Source: Thecamonas trahens ATCC 50062
Taxonomy: Eukaryota; Apusozoa; Apusomonadida; Apusomonadidae
DNA length: 64,000 nt
Reading direction: 5' to 3'
Assembly (NCBI RefSeq): GCF_000142905.1
Contig: NW_013657637.1
Location: 173,537-237,536, forward strand
Shown here: positions 47,330 through 57,754 of the stretch, piece after piece
How positions within the stretch are numbered: position 1 is the stretch's first letter
Layout of the letters: each line of letters begins with the position of its first letter
Translations under genes and position numbers: made by a program
The notes under the pieces: generated by a model
What the model was told of the DNA's origin: nothing
Seen by the model: the letters and a program-made list of their open reading frames with translations, nothing else
Databases searched by the model: none

Positions 47330-50097
47330 GTGACACGGCTGCGGTGGGGCGATTGGTGGGCGAGGCATCAGTCAATATGCTGGTGGATGGCCGCCTGGCA
47401 TTGGTGGAAGCGGCCGGGGCGGGTCATGATCGGGCGGTGGAGGCGCTGTTGGCGGCTGGGGCAGAGATCGATGGTGTGGATGCCCGTGGATGGTCGCCGT
47501 TGTTGGCTGCTGCGGCTGCTGGGCATGATGAAGTTGTCGAGCTACTCGTCGATGCAGAGGCAGAGCTGGATGTCGCCGCCAACGAGCCGGATGGCCTCAC
47601 TGCCCTCGCTGCTGCTGCCGAGGCTAACGCCCTCGATGCAGCCGAGGTTCTACTGGTGTATGGCGCAGGCGCCACCGTGGCTCCCCCGGCCTGGCTCGGC
47701 CTCACTCCCATGCTTCTTGCTGCAGGTCGCGGCTATACTCGCATCGTCGACCTGTTCCTGGAGGAGAGCGCCGGCAAGACGGACGCGCTGACCACTCCTG
47801 ACGGGCCGCTGGGTCCTGCTGCGCTCGCCGCCCTCGGCGGCCATGGCGAAACCCTCAACGCGCTGATCAAGGCCGGAGTTGTTCCGCCGCGTGCCGGTGT
47901 CCCGCTCATCACCGGCATGGTCATGGATCCTGACATCGAGGCGCTCTTGCTCTCCAAGTGCTCGGTTGTCATTGGCCCGCACTCTACCGATCTTGCACCT
48001 GCACTTCGCAAGCTGCTTCAGTGGCCCGACGCTTCACCTGCGCCCGCACCTGTATCTGTGCCTGTACCTGCGCCTGCGCCTGCGCCTGCTCCGGCACCGG
48101 CACCCGCCCGAAACGGACTCGACGATGACGACCTGCTGCTGCTGCAGGCGCTCGGCGGCTCGTCGGCTACGCTGGCCAATCCCGACCCTTTGCAACCACC
48201 CACTGCTGCTGATGACCGCAGCGATGACAACGGCGACGAAGAGTCGCTCGGCGGTGAGTCGGCGTTTGTGGCCGGACACGGCCACGGCTACGACCGCCCG
48301 CCGCCCAACCCCATCCCACAGCGGCTGACCTCGATGATGTCGGCCGTCTCGACCGAGACGACCGAGACGACCGAGACCGGTCGCACAGGTGCCATGCGCC
48401 GCTACTTAGACGAGCTGGACCAAGAGTACGAAGACGTGTTGGACACTGTCGGCGTCTCTCCCGCCGTCCTCGACTACGAGCACCGCGTACCTGCCGCCAA
48501 AGTCCACACCCGCGCTCTTGCTGAGCAAGAGGCCGCCGAAGCCGCGGCCAAGCGGGAGCGGGAGCAAGAGGCCGCCGAAGCCGCGGCCAAGCGGGAGCGG
48601 GAGCAAGAGCAACAAGCCGCGGCCAAGCGGAAACGCGAGCAGGCAGAAGCTGCCGCGGCCAAGCGGAAGCGTGAGCAGGCAGAAGCGGCGGCCAAGCGTA
48701 AGCGGGAGCAAGAGGCTGCCGAAGCCGCAGCCAAGCGTAAGCGGGAGCAAGAGAAGCAAGCGGCGGCCAAGCGTAAGAGGGAGCAGGCAGAAGCGGCGGC
48801 CAAGCGTAAGCGAGAACAGGCAGAAGCAGCAACTGCGGCCGCAGCAGCACGGCGTAGTCACTCGGACCAGGTCCGTCTTCGCCGCGAGGCCGAAGAACGA
48901 AAGTACCGAGAAGAGGAGCGGCTGCAGGCCCTCATCGAAGAAGATCGCCGCCGCCAGGCCGCCGCTGACGCTGCAGTCCTCACACCGCTGACGCCCACCT
49001 CACCCGTCACACCCACCTCCCCCACACCGGCTGTGGCTGCTGCCGCGGCGTCCATCGAGTCTCTCCAAGACGAGCTGAAAAAGGCTGACGCTACCATCGC
49101 GGCGCAGCAGATCAAGATCACCCGTTTGCGGACCGAGCTCGCCTCTGCCAGCGCACAGGTCCGTATCCTCAAGGGCCGCGATGAGACCCGCAGGGCCGCC
49201 GCTGCTGGCGTCGCCCTCGCTCGTGGCGACCGCAAGCGGCAAATCGAAGACGAAATCGCTCTCCTCCGCACAGAGTACGCCGCTTTGGTTGCCGCTGACT
49301 CGCCACAAAAGCGCGCTTCGCCGTCCAAGGACCGCGCGCGTCAGCGCGAGCTCACTCGTCGCACACCGGCGCGCCACTCCTCACCGCCGCCCGCCGCCCG
49401 GCGTCGGGCAGCCTCAACCCGCCCTGGCCAGCGCTCCTCGCCACCTACGCGCTCGTACTACGCGCTCTACAAGCAGGCGCGCGGCCTCCCACCCACGCCG
49501 CCGTCGTCTGACGAAGGTGATTTAGTGTACGAGTACGAGTACGCGTCAGACGATGACGACTTTGACGAGCTCGACTACAAGCCGCGGATCCGCACCCGCC
49601 CGCGCGCAATGACCAATTCACCTGCTCCATCACGTCGTCCGCACCCTTCCGCGCGGCGCAGGTCACCGCATCGCGCTCGCCGCACCCGCAAGGTTCGCAA
49701 AGTGCCCAAGCCGTCGTACATGCGCTCGTCCCGCGACGAGGCCCGGGTCCGTGCTCTGCGCGCAGAACTCGAGGCCCGCGAGCTCGAGCCGTGCTCGTTC
49801 AAGCCGAAGCTCAACACCCATTCTCGTGCCCTTCTCGAGCGCCGCAAACGCCGCACGTCTGACACCAGGCCCGCGTCCGGCCCAGAGCCCAAGTCCGAGC
49901 ATGACGCCACCGCAGCTCCAACCCGCTTTCTCCAACCCGGATTTGTCCCCTCACCGGACCGTGAATCACGCGCCCGCTCGCGCTCGCGCTCACGCCCGCG
50001 CCATCACCAGCCGCGGGTCGGCCCAAAGTCGGCAAAGAACCATGGTGCTGTCTCGGACTCACACTCGGTCTCCTGCAGCCGACCTTCCCAAGCTTAA
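47330..50097 (+). CDS. Ankyrin-repeat / coiled-coil protein
   Basis: The main exon begins after an acceptor GGTCTACAG at 47329 and encodes about 920 residues. Residues 15-190 hold ankyrin repeats (ALVEAAGAGHDRAVEALLAAG, SPLLAAAAAGHDEVVELL). A Pro/Ala-rich linker follows, then about 130 residues of KRKREQEAAEAAA coiled coil, a second coiled coil, and a basic C-terminus with CSFKPKLN, a motif I associate with cytoskeletal and flagellar proteins. The 5' exon is unresolved. The donor GTAACT at 47228 fits in phase but has no upstream ATG in that frame; ATG 47136 with donor GTGGCG at 47152 is an alternative. The first ATG inside the exon is 47377. Confidence 0.7.
48520..48845 (+). repeat. Coding repeat for KRKREQEAAEAAA coiled coil
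   Basis: Units of about 39-45 bases with gccaagcgtaagcgggagca cores encode a charged single-helix or coiled-coil stretch in the ankyrin protein. Confidence 0.8.
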
Positions 50098-50158
50098 CGC
50101 GTCGTCTGGCTCGCTTGAGCTCCGTAGCGTGCTCCGCCACTCCCGGCGATAGTTGCCA

Positions 50159-53100
50159 CTATCTCGTCCGGAGGGCAGGAGGTGGATCAAAGTCCGCGGG
50201 TGAGAGCGATGTGGAGCCACGGCTGGTCTTGGAAGCGCCTTCGAGGTTCGCAGAGCGACGGAGGTCGACTGTCGAGGAGGTGGCGATTGGGCCGACTCGG
50301 CTGGACTGCCTGCGGAAGAACGAGCGCTGGCGAGGACGCCCGAGGGCCGACGCCGCTGGAGTCGCCGAGGCGGCGTTTGATGTCGACGGCATGATGAGCG
50401 TGGATGAGAGCGCGAGCGAGGGCCGGGCGGAGGTCTCGGTCGTTTTGGAGGGAGTAGTAAAGATACGTGAGTCCGACGACCGCATCGAAGAGCCTGAAAT
50501 CGACTTTCGTCGACGGGTCCGCCGTGAAATCGATCGGGAGCCCGACCGCGACATGGTTGCGTTGCGGCTCATCGAGTAAGCGGTAGGCCGCTGTGGATCA
50601 CGCGCCGAGAGTGGAACCCTCGACAAAGAGAGAGTGCCGTCATAGGCGACAGAAATGGAGCGCATGCTGGCGAGCGAGGTGGACCGCTCACGGCTACTAT
50701 CACTGCCGAGTCTGGGCGAGAGGTGGAGCTGAGATGCATCACGGACGCGCCGGCGGCGGCGCTGGTTTCGAGTTGACTGCGAATTGAGACTCTGCAACTC
50801 GCCCATAACCTCGACCAGGCCAGAGAGCGAGGTCATGGACTGCTTCTTAACCTTGTGCGAACCGTGGCGGGTGGAGATGGTACGGAACGACTCGATCGAC
50901 AGCCTCGGCTGCGAGGCAGACGAGGCGCGAGGCGCCCTTGGCGATGACGAGACTACGCGACGGCGAGTGGATGAGGCTGAAGGTGTGGCTGAGATGGAGC
51001 TCCGCCGCTCAGTTGGCGACCGGTGAGCGGATCGGCGGGGACTGTTCGGCACAGAAGCAAACGCCAAGGTGTCACTGGTGTTGTCGTCGCGCAACGGCGG
51101 CGCCGAGAGTGCTGGCGTGTACGCCATCTCGATGGGCTCGACATCAACCCGACGGCTCGCCAGCGCGTCCTGCAGCTGCTGCTCCTGGTGCACGGATTGC
51201 TGCCGCCAGATCTGAATGATGGCGGCAAAGAGAGCAACCGAGGTGACGATGCCGAGTCCGCCCACAAAGTAAAGGAGCGGCGAGTGTGTGTAGACAAAGT
51301 ACAGGATCTGACCGCATGAGGCAATGCCAGCGCCGTACGAGAGCCAGGCGTGAAGGGGTGCGAATGGGTTGATGACGGCCACGGTAAGGATGCTGATGGC
51401 AAAGTTGACGAGAGCGGCAAAAAGGCGCGCGTCCGGCTGGATGACGAGGACTGATTCGGCGGCAAAGGCAAACGAGATGAGGAGCTGAAGCGAGCGGAAC
51501 CAGAGGCGGCCGGCGCGCAGGCCCCGGACGAAAACGCCGTACCGTTCAAGGACAAGCGGTCCAATGGCTGCATTGCGAGCGAGAGAGAGCGCAATGATCA
51601 CGACAAAAACGGGAAGGCCGAGCGAGAAAAGGACGAGAACGGCCCAGGCGAGGAGGGCAACGGTCATGTGCTTGCCGTGGTAGCACAACTCAGTCAGCTC
51701 GATGTTAAGGCGCAGCTTACCATCGCCAGCTTTGACGCAGTGAAGGGCCTGGATGGAACGGACAGCCAGCTGGAGATAGGCAAGGGTGCCGAGGATGATG
51801 ACTGCATGAACGTAGCGCGAGCGATGCCGGCGCGCGACAGCCATCTTGAGCTCGGCAGCAACCTGGATCGGCGCCGACGCAAGATGCCGCGGAGTGCCTG
51901 GCGCAAAGAGCTGGCGAAGGAGGACGGCGAGAAGAAAGAGAAAGCCTGCACCGACTATCAGCGCGAGCGTGCCAAAGTATATGGTGGAGAACGGGATGCG
52001 CGGGACCGCGCACCCCGGGCGCAGCATCTCGATCTCAAAGTTGATGATCGATGCGAGCCGGGTGAGCGCGGCGACCACCGGCGTGCCTTCTGATTCGGAG
52101 ACCATCTGGAAGCCCATCCGGAGCGCCATCGAGAACTGCTGCAGTAAAACAACGGCGGCGACGACCATGACTAGCCGCTGGGCGGAGAAAACCACGAGAG
52201 CAATGGCAACAAGCGCCATAAATGCGACAAAGGCGAGAACAACAACGGTGAGCTCGGCGTAAATTGATGAGTCGGAGCCACAGGAGCGGCACACGCCGTT
52301 GTCGGAGTAAAACCCGGGTGCACAGGCGGCACAGAAGCGGCCGGTATAGCCAGCGGCACAGACGGCAGTGATGCGGCGGCCATTTGATGTGGCGAGCGGA
52401 AGCGCACCTGCGCCGCCGACGGCGCCGGGACAGGCGTGCGGGATGCGGCATCGGGTCGGCGGCTCGTACTCGTTGTCGGACCAGAAGCCTGGGAGTGGCC
52501 ACATGCGTCGGCCGCCGGGGCAGTGGGCGCCATCAAAGTCCGAGCAGGGTCGGCAGACGGCGGCGTGGAGGACAAAGCCGACGTGAATGCACGGGCCGTT
52601 GATGTAGTCAAGGGCGCGCGGGAGGAGGAAGCGCTGCGGCGGCGCAGACGAATTAGCGCGGAGCGAGCGAACGAGAGTCACAGCATGGTAGCCGGTCTTG
52701 TTGGAAGGAAAGGCGCCAAAGATGATGCGAGATCCATCAGTGGTACGCGATACAGTGGCGATGGTGGCGATGATGGGTGCGTCGGCCGTGGGACTGAGCC
52801 ACCGCTCACACTCGAGGCTGATGTCGTAGAGAGAGGCATCAAAGAAGGCGTTGGCGTCGCCGGCGGCAGACATTTCGAGAAGGATGCCGCCATTGAGTGG
52901 CGCGGCTGCCGGGTGGACCTGGAGGATGATAGACGAAGTCGATTGCGATTGTGGCATCGTCGGTGGCGATTGCGGCAGCGGTGGGTGTGATGGAGGTGGC
53001 GGCGATGGGGGCGGAGCCAGCGCTGGCTCTGGGGCGCACCCGGCTGCACTCACTTGCGGTGAGTAACTACCGGAAGATTGGCAAGTGAGGGTGGTCGATG

Positions 53101-53866
53101 AGGTGGGGACGTAGCCCGGATGGCACGAGTAGGAGATGGCGTCGCCGACAGCAGCGTTCGGGCCACCTGTTGTGGCATCCGCAGCGACGTCTCCATTGAC
53201 GAGAGCGACTTTGGGACAGACCTCGTAGAAGCCGATCTTGAGCGAAATGTCACTGGCATGCATGATACAACAATTGCCAGATGGACAGAGACCGCCAAGC
53301 TCTTCAAAGCGGAGAACTGCGGCGGTGCCTGCGCCCCAGCGAGGCGCGTCGACCATGCGCTGCAGTACTTCGACGAGAACAGAACCAGCAAAGGAGACAG
53401 CAGAGCCACCCGAGTCAAGGATCTCGCCAAAGTCCAGAAGATCCGAGTTAAAGTTGTCGAGCGAGCCGGTCGTGGTCCACTCTGCGCCGTCAGGATGACC
53501 CGCCTTCTGGGCAGCAGTGACATCAAAGTAGCCGATGCCGAGGCCTGTGGGGGAGTGATCGAGGGAGATGCTCGAGGGAATATTGATGGCAGCATCTGCG
53601 ATTAGCAGATGGCCAGTTGACGAGGTGAGCGGTGATGAGAGCGGGAAGCACGCAGCATAGCGGAAGTTGTGCTCGACGTCGAGTTCGAGATGCGGCACGC
53701 TTCCGGACAGAATGGCCCCGGATGTACGATTCATGCGGACAACACTGGTCAGGGTTCCCGAGGTGATGTACTGGGTGGCAGCTATTGACGGGTGTTGCAA
53801 GATTGTGAGGATGGCGATGATGATGGTGGTGGTGAGGGTGGTGATGAGGACTTGCTGCCTTGCCAT
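50159..53866 (-). CDS. Receptor-like membrane protein with Sushi and Cys-rich domains
   Basis: The protein has 1,235 residues starting MARQQVLITTLTTT; a signal peptide follows this ATG directly, so it is preferred over one 69 bases upstream. Residues 30-215 look like a beta-rich ectodomain. About 216-275 is a Sushi/CCP module (CPKVALVNGD, AISYSCHPGY, LTCQSSG, GC). After a proline stretch and a second ectodomain comes a Cys-rich module (CRPCSDFDGAHCPGG, GYTGRFCAACAPGFYSDNGVCRSC). From about residue 555 there are some nine hydrophobic segments, then a ~280-residue Ser/Arg-rich cytoplasmic tail with many RxxS sites. It probably senses or binds something extracellular; the ligand is unknown. It converges with 47330-50097. 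Confidence 0.75.
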   Translation of the reverse strand: MARQQVLITTLTTTIIIAILTILQHPSIAATQYITSGTLTSVVRMNRTSGAILSGSVPHLELDVEHNFRYAACFPLSSPLTSSTGHLLIADAAINIPSSISLDHSPTGLGIGYFDVTAAQKAGHPDGAEWTTTGSLDNFNSDLLDFGEILDSGGSAVSFAGSVLVEVLQRMVDAPRWGAGTAAVLRFEELGGLCPSGNCCIMHASDISLKIGFYEVCPKVALVNGDVAADATTGGPNAAVGDAISYSCHPGYVPTSSTTLTCQSSGSYSPQVSAAGCAPEPALAPPPSPPPPSHPPLPQSPPTMPQSQSTSSIILQVHPAAAPLNGGILLEMSAAGDANAFFDASLYDISLECERWLSPTADAPIIATIATVSRTTDGSRIIFGAFPSNKTGYHAVTLVRSLRANSSAPPQRFLLPRALDYINGPCIHVGFVLHAAVCRPCSDFDGAHCPGGRRMWPLPGFWSDNEYEPPTRCRIPHACPGAVGGAGALPLATSNGRRITAVCAAGYTGRFCAACAPGFYSDNGVCRSCGSDSSIYAELTVVVLAFVAFMALVAIALVVFSAQRLVMVVAAVVLLQQFSMALRMGFQMVSESEGTPVVAALTRLASIINFEIEMLRPGCAVPRIPFSTIYFGTLALIVGAGFLFLLAVLLRQLFAPGTPRHLASAPIQVAAELKMAVARRHRSRYVHAVIILGTLAYLQLAVRSIQALHCVKAGDGKLRLNIELTELCYHGKHMTVALLAWAVLVLFSLGLPVFVVIIALSLARNAAIGPLVLERYGVFVRGLRAGRLWFRSLQLLISFAFAAESVLVIQPDARLFAALVNFAISILTVAVINPFAPLHAWLSYGAGIASCGQILYFVYTHSPLLYFVGGLGIVTSVALFAAIIQIWRQQSVHQEQQLQDALASRRVDVEPIEMAYTPALSAPPLRDDNTSDTLAFASVPNSPRRSAHRSPTERRSSISATPSASSTRRRVVSSSPRAPRASSASQPRLSIESFRTISTRHGSHKVKKQSMTSLSGLVEVMGELQSLNSQSTRNQRRRRRVRDASQLHLSPRLGSDSSRERSTSLASMRSISVAYDGTLSLSRVPLSARDPQRPTAYSMSRNATMSRSGSRSISRRTRRRKSISGSSMRSSDSRIFTTPSKTTETSARPSLALSSTLIMPSTSNAASATPAASALGRPRQRSFFRRQSSRVGPIATSSTVDLRRSANLEGASKTSRGSTSLSPADFDPPPALRTR

Positions 53867-54315
53867 TGCGTTTGGATGCCAAAGAACAGTCGTTGGTGGC
53901 GAGTGACGGGTGGAGCTAGGTGCGGCACAAGACAATCGCGACGAGCAGCGGCCGCCGTAAGGAGGATTAAGGGCAGACTAGCGGTGGTGATGACGTCGTG
54001 GAGGGCTTGTAATGCGGTGGTGTGGTGGAGGAGGCTGACGGGGGGAGGGGGCGGGGCGGGGGGGGGGCCAAGAGGCTGGTCAAGCGTGGAGAGGTAGTGC
54101 GGGCGAAACTATCGTCACTGCGCGGATGCGGCAATGTTAATTGCGTCACACCGAGACCAAAATGTGCGGATCGTCGAATTAACACGATTATGTACCGGGA
54201 CAGACGCAACCCCCTCCCCCCCCCCCCTATTGGCGATGGCGAGCGGCTTCGGCGGGAGGAGGAGGGAGCTACGTCGAGCGTTGCGGAGAGTGGGAGAGTG
54301 GACAGCTTGGTGCGA
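53867..54315. other. Intergenic region
   Basis: This stretch lies between the start of the receptor-like gene and the stop of phytochelatin synthase. It contains a poly-G stretch near 54055-54067 and a 12-C run at 54216-54227. Open frames here are compositional and show no protein features. Confidence 0.5.
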
Positions 54316-55941
54316 TCAGTTGCACGAAGCTGCGGTCGAGGCTGAGCACCTGCCCGCGCATGCAGAAGCAGGAGAGGTTCCATCGAGCTCGCAGAACGAA
54401 GTGAGCTTGGTGGAGAGTGCGTCGAGTTCGTGGCGGAGGACGGGTGGCATGTCAGCAGGGGTGATGGCGTCGATGGCGTCGAGGACCGCGGACGGCGAGG
54501 TAGAGATGGCCGACGTAGCTTGGGCACGGAGCGGGCAGTTGCGCGGAAAGGCAAGGAGGACGAGGACAAAAATGTGGGCAGGGGTGAGGGTGAACAATCC
54601 GGGATGTGACGTGCTCGAGTCGAGGCTGGTGGCTGGAAGCGCGTCGGCGGCGAGGGCAAAGATAGGGAGGTCGGCGATGGCGGACGCGAGCTCGCGGCAG
54701 TAGTCAGCAAGGGCACGGGCTCCCGGCACGGTTGGATCCGGTGGGGCGGCGGCTACGCCGAGGGCAGACCAGAGCCTGGTCTCCAGCGTGGCGGCTGAGG
54801 CAATGGCATCGTGGATAGAGCACGACGAGCTGCAGTGTTGCGAGAAGGTCGGGATGAGATCGGCGAGGTCAGCGAGGACACCGACGAGCTGCGAGCTGCT
54901 CTTGACTCGGCACAGCGACGCGAGCGGAGCGTCGCTGGACGACTTGGCAAGCACCATCCAGCCGCGCGGGCGGGCTGTGGCCGGATCGAGCGAGCATGCC
55001 ATGGCAGCGGCAACAAGCGGAAGCGGGGCCCAATGCGGCGGGTGCTTGAAGCGGGCGACGTCAAGAATGAGAACCGAGTCGGAGGAGGCATGGTAGCCCC
55101 CGATAGGCGAAAAGTGACCGGTTCCGGTCTGGCCAAGCCCGCTGCGGTCGTATGCAATGACCAGCGCCGAGCCTGCCGGCTCTCGCACTGACCTGATGAC
55201 ATCTGCACGAAAGGCGTCTTCCGAGAACTCGTCTTCATCAGCGCGGCAGGCCGTCACCACCTCGAGCGCATTGCATTTTGCGAGGCAGGCGAACTCATCG
55301 AACGAGATGCCTTCTTCCTTGATCTTGTCGAGGGCTGGAGGGGTGAAGGGGTGAGGGTGAGGGTGAGTGAGAGGGAGGGGGAGGAGTGGGGGGTGGGGGG
55401 TGGGGGGAGGATGATGTGTGTGGTGATGGGGGGTGGGGGAAGATGATATGTGTGGTGATGGGGGTGATGATGATGATGATGATGGTCATCTTCATGATGA
55501 CCATCATCACCACTACGATGACCTTCTCCATGATGGCCATCCCCACCATGACCATCTCCATGATGCTCATCCCCACCATGACCATCTCCATGATGCTCAT
55601 CCCCACCATGATCTTCTCCATGATGGCCATCCCCACCATGACCGGGGGTGATATTGATGAGGCGTACGCTTGCAGCAATCCAGCAGCTCCTCATCATACC
55701 ATCGCCATACACCCTTCCACACTCTCTTGGGATCGACAGCAAGAGCATTGAGAACCATGACCAGAGTGCCCAAGCCACAGAAGGCTGGCTCAGCCTGGGT
55801 GGTGAACTGCTCCACTAAGGAGAAGAAGACCTCCATATTGCCCTCGGACAGAGCCTCAGCAAACATCTTCCTCCCACGGACAGACGAGAACGCCACACAC
55901 GTCTCCGGCAGAGGTCGTCGGTAGAACGACGTGTCATTCAT
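54316..55941 (-). CDS. PCS: Phytochelatin synthase
   Basis: Exon 1 (55941-55668, starting [12 protein letters not shown]) and exon 2 (55334-54316) join in phase over a 333-nt intron, giving 430 residues. The catalytic domain is well conserved: [17 protein letters not shown] with the nucleophile cysteine, [16 protein letters not shown], then across the splice [18 protein letters not shown], then [12 protein letters not shown] with the catalytic histidine and [13 protein letters not shown] with the aspartate. The enzyme transfers gamma-Glu-Cys from glutathione to make phytochelatins and is activated by heavy metals such as cadmium. The C-terminal half is variable, with scattered cysteines ([15 protein letters not shown]) of the kind used for metal sensing. 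All catalytic residues are present. Confidence 0.92.
55531..55643. repeat. 30-bp minisatellite in the phytochelatin synthase intron
   Basis: Four copies, the last partial, of a unit starting tgatggccatccccaccatg lie within the intron between 55667 and 55335. ATGATG repeats adjoin it. It is non-coding by the gene model, although it is open on both strands. Confidence 0.85.
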
Positions 55942-56303
55942 ACGTGCTGCTGATGGCTGCTCTCGATGGCTGTTGGTAGTGGGCGTTGCGTCAAGTGGTT
56001 GCTGGTGTGCCCGTGGCTGTGACCCGACACGGTCACTCGGCGCCTGTCCAACTCGTCTTGTCGCTCCATGGCCTACCTGCTGCTCAATCGGCTGCATCCT
56101 ACCACGGGTCACCTTTGGATACCGACGCGGATCTGCTTCTAACGCCTTGCTCTGACATCGCTCATCATCTCGCTTCCGGTTCACGCTGCCGATGAAATCA
56201 ACAACGTGGCAGTCGCCATACGGAGGTCGCCTGGTCGCCGCCGATCTGTTTCGTCGCTAATGTGTGGATGGCTGGGTTAGGGGGAAAGAGGGAGGGAAGA
56301 GTA
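55942..56303. other. Intergenic region
   Basis: This stretch lies between the phytochelatin synthase start and the SRP receptor beta stop. An in-frame extension upstream of MNDTSF is open to 56184 but has no domain-like features. No gene is supported. Confidence 0.5.
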
Positions 56304-57276
56304 TCATTGCGCAAAGGCGTGCGAGACAAACTCACGGAGATCATCGACGCCTTGGCCGGTGAGAGCGGCGCCGGCGGTGAAACGGACGGTGTAGGGCACC
56401 GCAGCAAAGTCAAAGCGGGCGGAGGGCGGGCGAAGGGCAGCAAGGGCGGCGGCCTGAGCGGCGGCATCCGGGTCCTCGCCGTCGGTATCCTCCAGCCGCG
56501 AGGTGTGCATGTCAATGAGGGTGGAGATCTCGTCAGCGAGCGCGTTCTCCAGAGCAAGAGGCGAGCATGCCGACGGCACATCGGCCTTGTTGCAGAAGAC
56601 CAGCAGCGGCGTGGCGTTGGCCACCATCGCCGGCTCCTTCATGACGGTGAACAGATGCTCGGCCGTGACGCGGAGAACCTTGGCATCAGCCGCAGCCACC
56701 GCATCGACAACAAAGACCACCGCCGCCGCAGACGATACCGCCTGGTGGAGCTTGTACCGCAGCGAGGGATGGCCTGGCAGATCAAGGACCGGCAGGGCGG
56801 CGCGGAAGGTGTACCGCCTTGCGCTCGGCGCCGCTGGGCCCGCCGTAGACTGGGCATTGAGCCACTCGAGCGGAAGCAGGCCACGGTTCTCCTCCATAGA
56901 GGTATGGCACTTGCGAAGGGCAGAGGAGTCGCCACCAGCCACGGCGACCTGGAACAACGTTGTCTTGCCCGTCCCAGACTCGCCGAGGAGCACCACACAC
57001 GAGCCACGACGACGGACCGACGAGGTTCTGAGCGAGTACGCCACCTGCCCAGCAACCACCACCATGACAGCAGCAACCACATACGTCCGGCACAGGTCAG
57101 TCGTAGGCAGACCAGCCATTGCCAGCGGAGCATCGAGGATCCATTCTGTGGGAACCGTCCGTAAGAAGAGGTGTGAGTCCGAGGGGAGGGAGGGAGGGGT
57201 GGGGAGGGGGGGGGGGGGGGGGGCTACCGGGTGTGGCTTCAGCTACGAGCTTGGGGAGGAATAGCAGCCAGTCCAT
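56304..57276 (-). CDS. SRPRB: Signal recognition particle receptor beta subunit
   Basis: Exon 1 (57276-57228, MDWLLFLPKLVAEATP) joins exon 2 (57145-56304) in phase over an 82-nt intron (GTAGCC...CCACAG) that holds an 18-C tract, giving 296 residues. One membrane segment (TYVVAAVMVVVAGQVAYSL) precedes a Ras-like GTPase: G1 GESGTGKTTL, G3 DLPGH, and G4 NKAD, with a final helix DLREFVSHAF. SRPRB anchors the SRP receptor alpha subunit to the endoplasmic reticulum during cotranslational targeting. Using only the ATG at 57119 would drop about 25 N-terminal residues that read as good coding sequence (EWILDAPLAMAGL). Confidence 0.88.
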
Positions 57277-57754
57277 GGTGGGAGGAGTGTGGGTGGGATG
57301 GGTGGAAGGAGAAGAGGAGGGAAGGGAGGGGGGGAGGGGGGGTGAGGAGGGGGGAGAGGTGGGTCTAGTTGTTGGTTCTGGGCCTGGGGCTGGGCCTGGG
57401 CCTGGGGCTCGGGTGGTGATGCGGTCGGTCGGTCGGTCGGTCGGTCGTCGGGTGGTGACACGGCGGTTGGACGACGCGTGGGAAGGCTGATCAAGCGCGT
57501 GTAGCGGCACGAGACGATATCAGCTGAGTACTACTACATTGGGTGATTCAATCAGGGATCATATCTTCCAGAGTTGGGCGAGCGAGCGACGTGGATGAAG
57601 CGGTCGAGCTCGTCAAAAGGCAAGGCGCGATGGCGCGACGTTGGCCATGACGCGCAGCTGCCGACGCCGGTAGGATGGTCATGCGGGCGATGCACGTGCG
57701 ATGCACTCTGTGTCTCAGGCTACATCGATAGCTACTGCGGGGTGTGCAGAGGGT
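57277..57754. other. Intergenic with GGTC and GGGCCT repeats
   Basis: This stretch separates the SRPRB start from the NT5C2-like stop. A (GGTC)n repeat lies at about 57423-57448 and GGGCCTGGGGCT repeats at about 57378-57410. No supported gene is seen. Confidence 0.5.

Noticed and set aside
53967-54716. 249-codon Ser/Pro-rich minus-strand frame
   Set aside because: It overlaps the end of phytochelatin synthase in another frame and an intergenic C/G tract; no domain.
55531-55643. Possible CRISPR-like array
   Set aside because: Direct repeats have no unique spacers and lie in an intron of a eukaryotic gene; a minisatellite.
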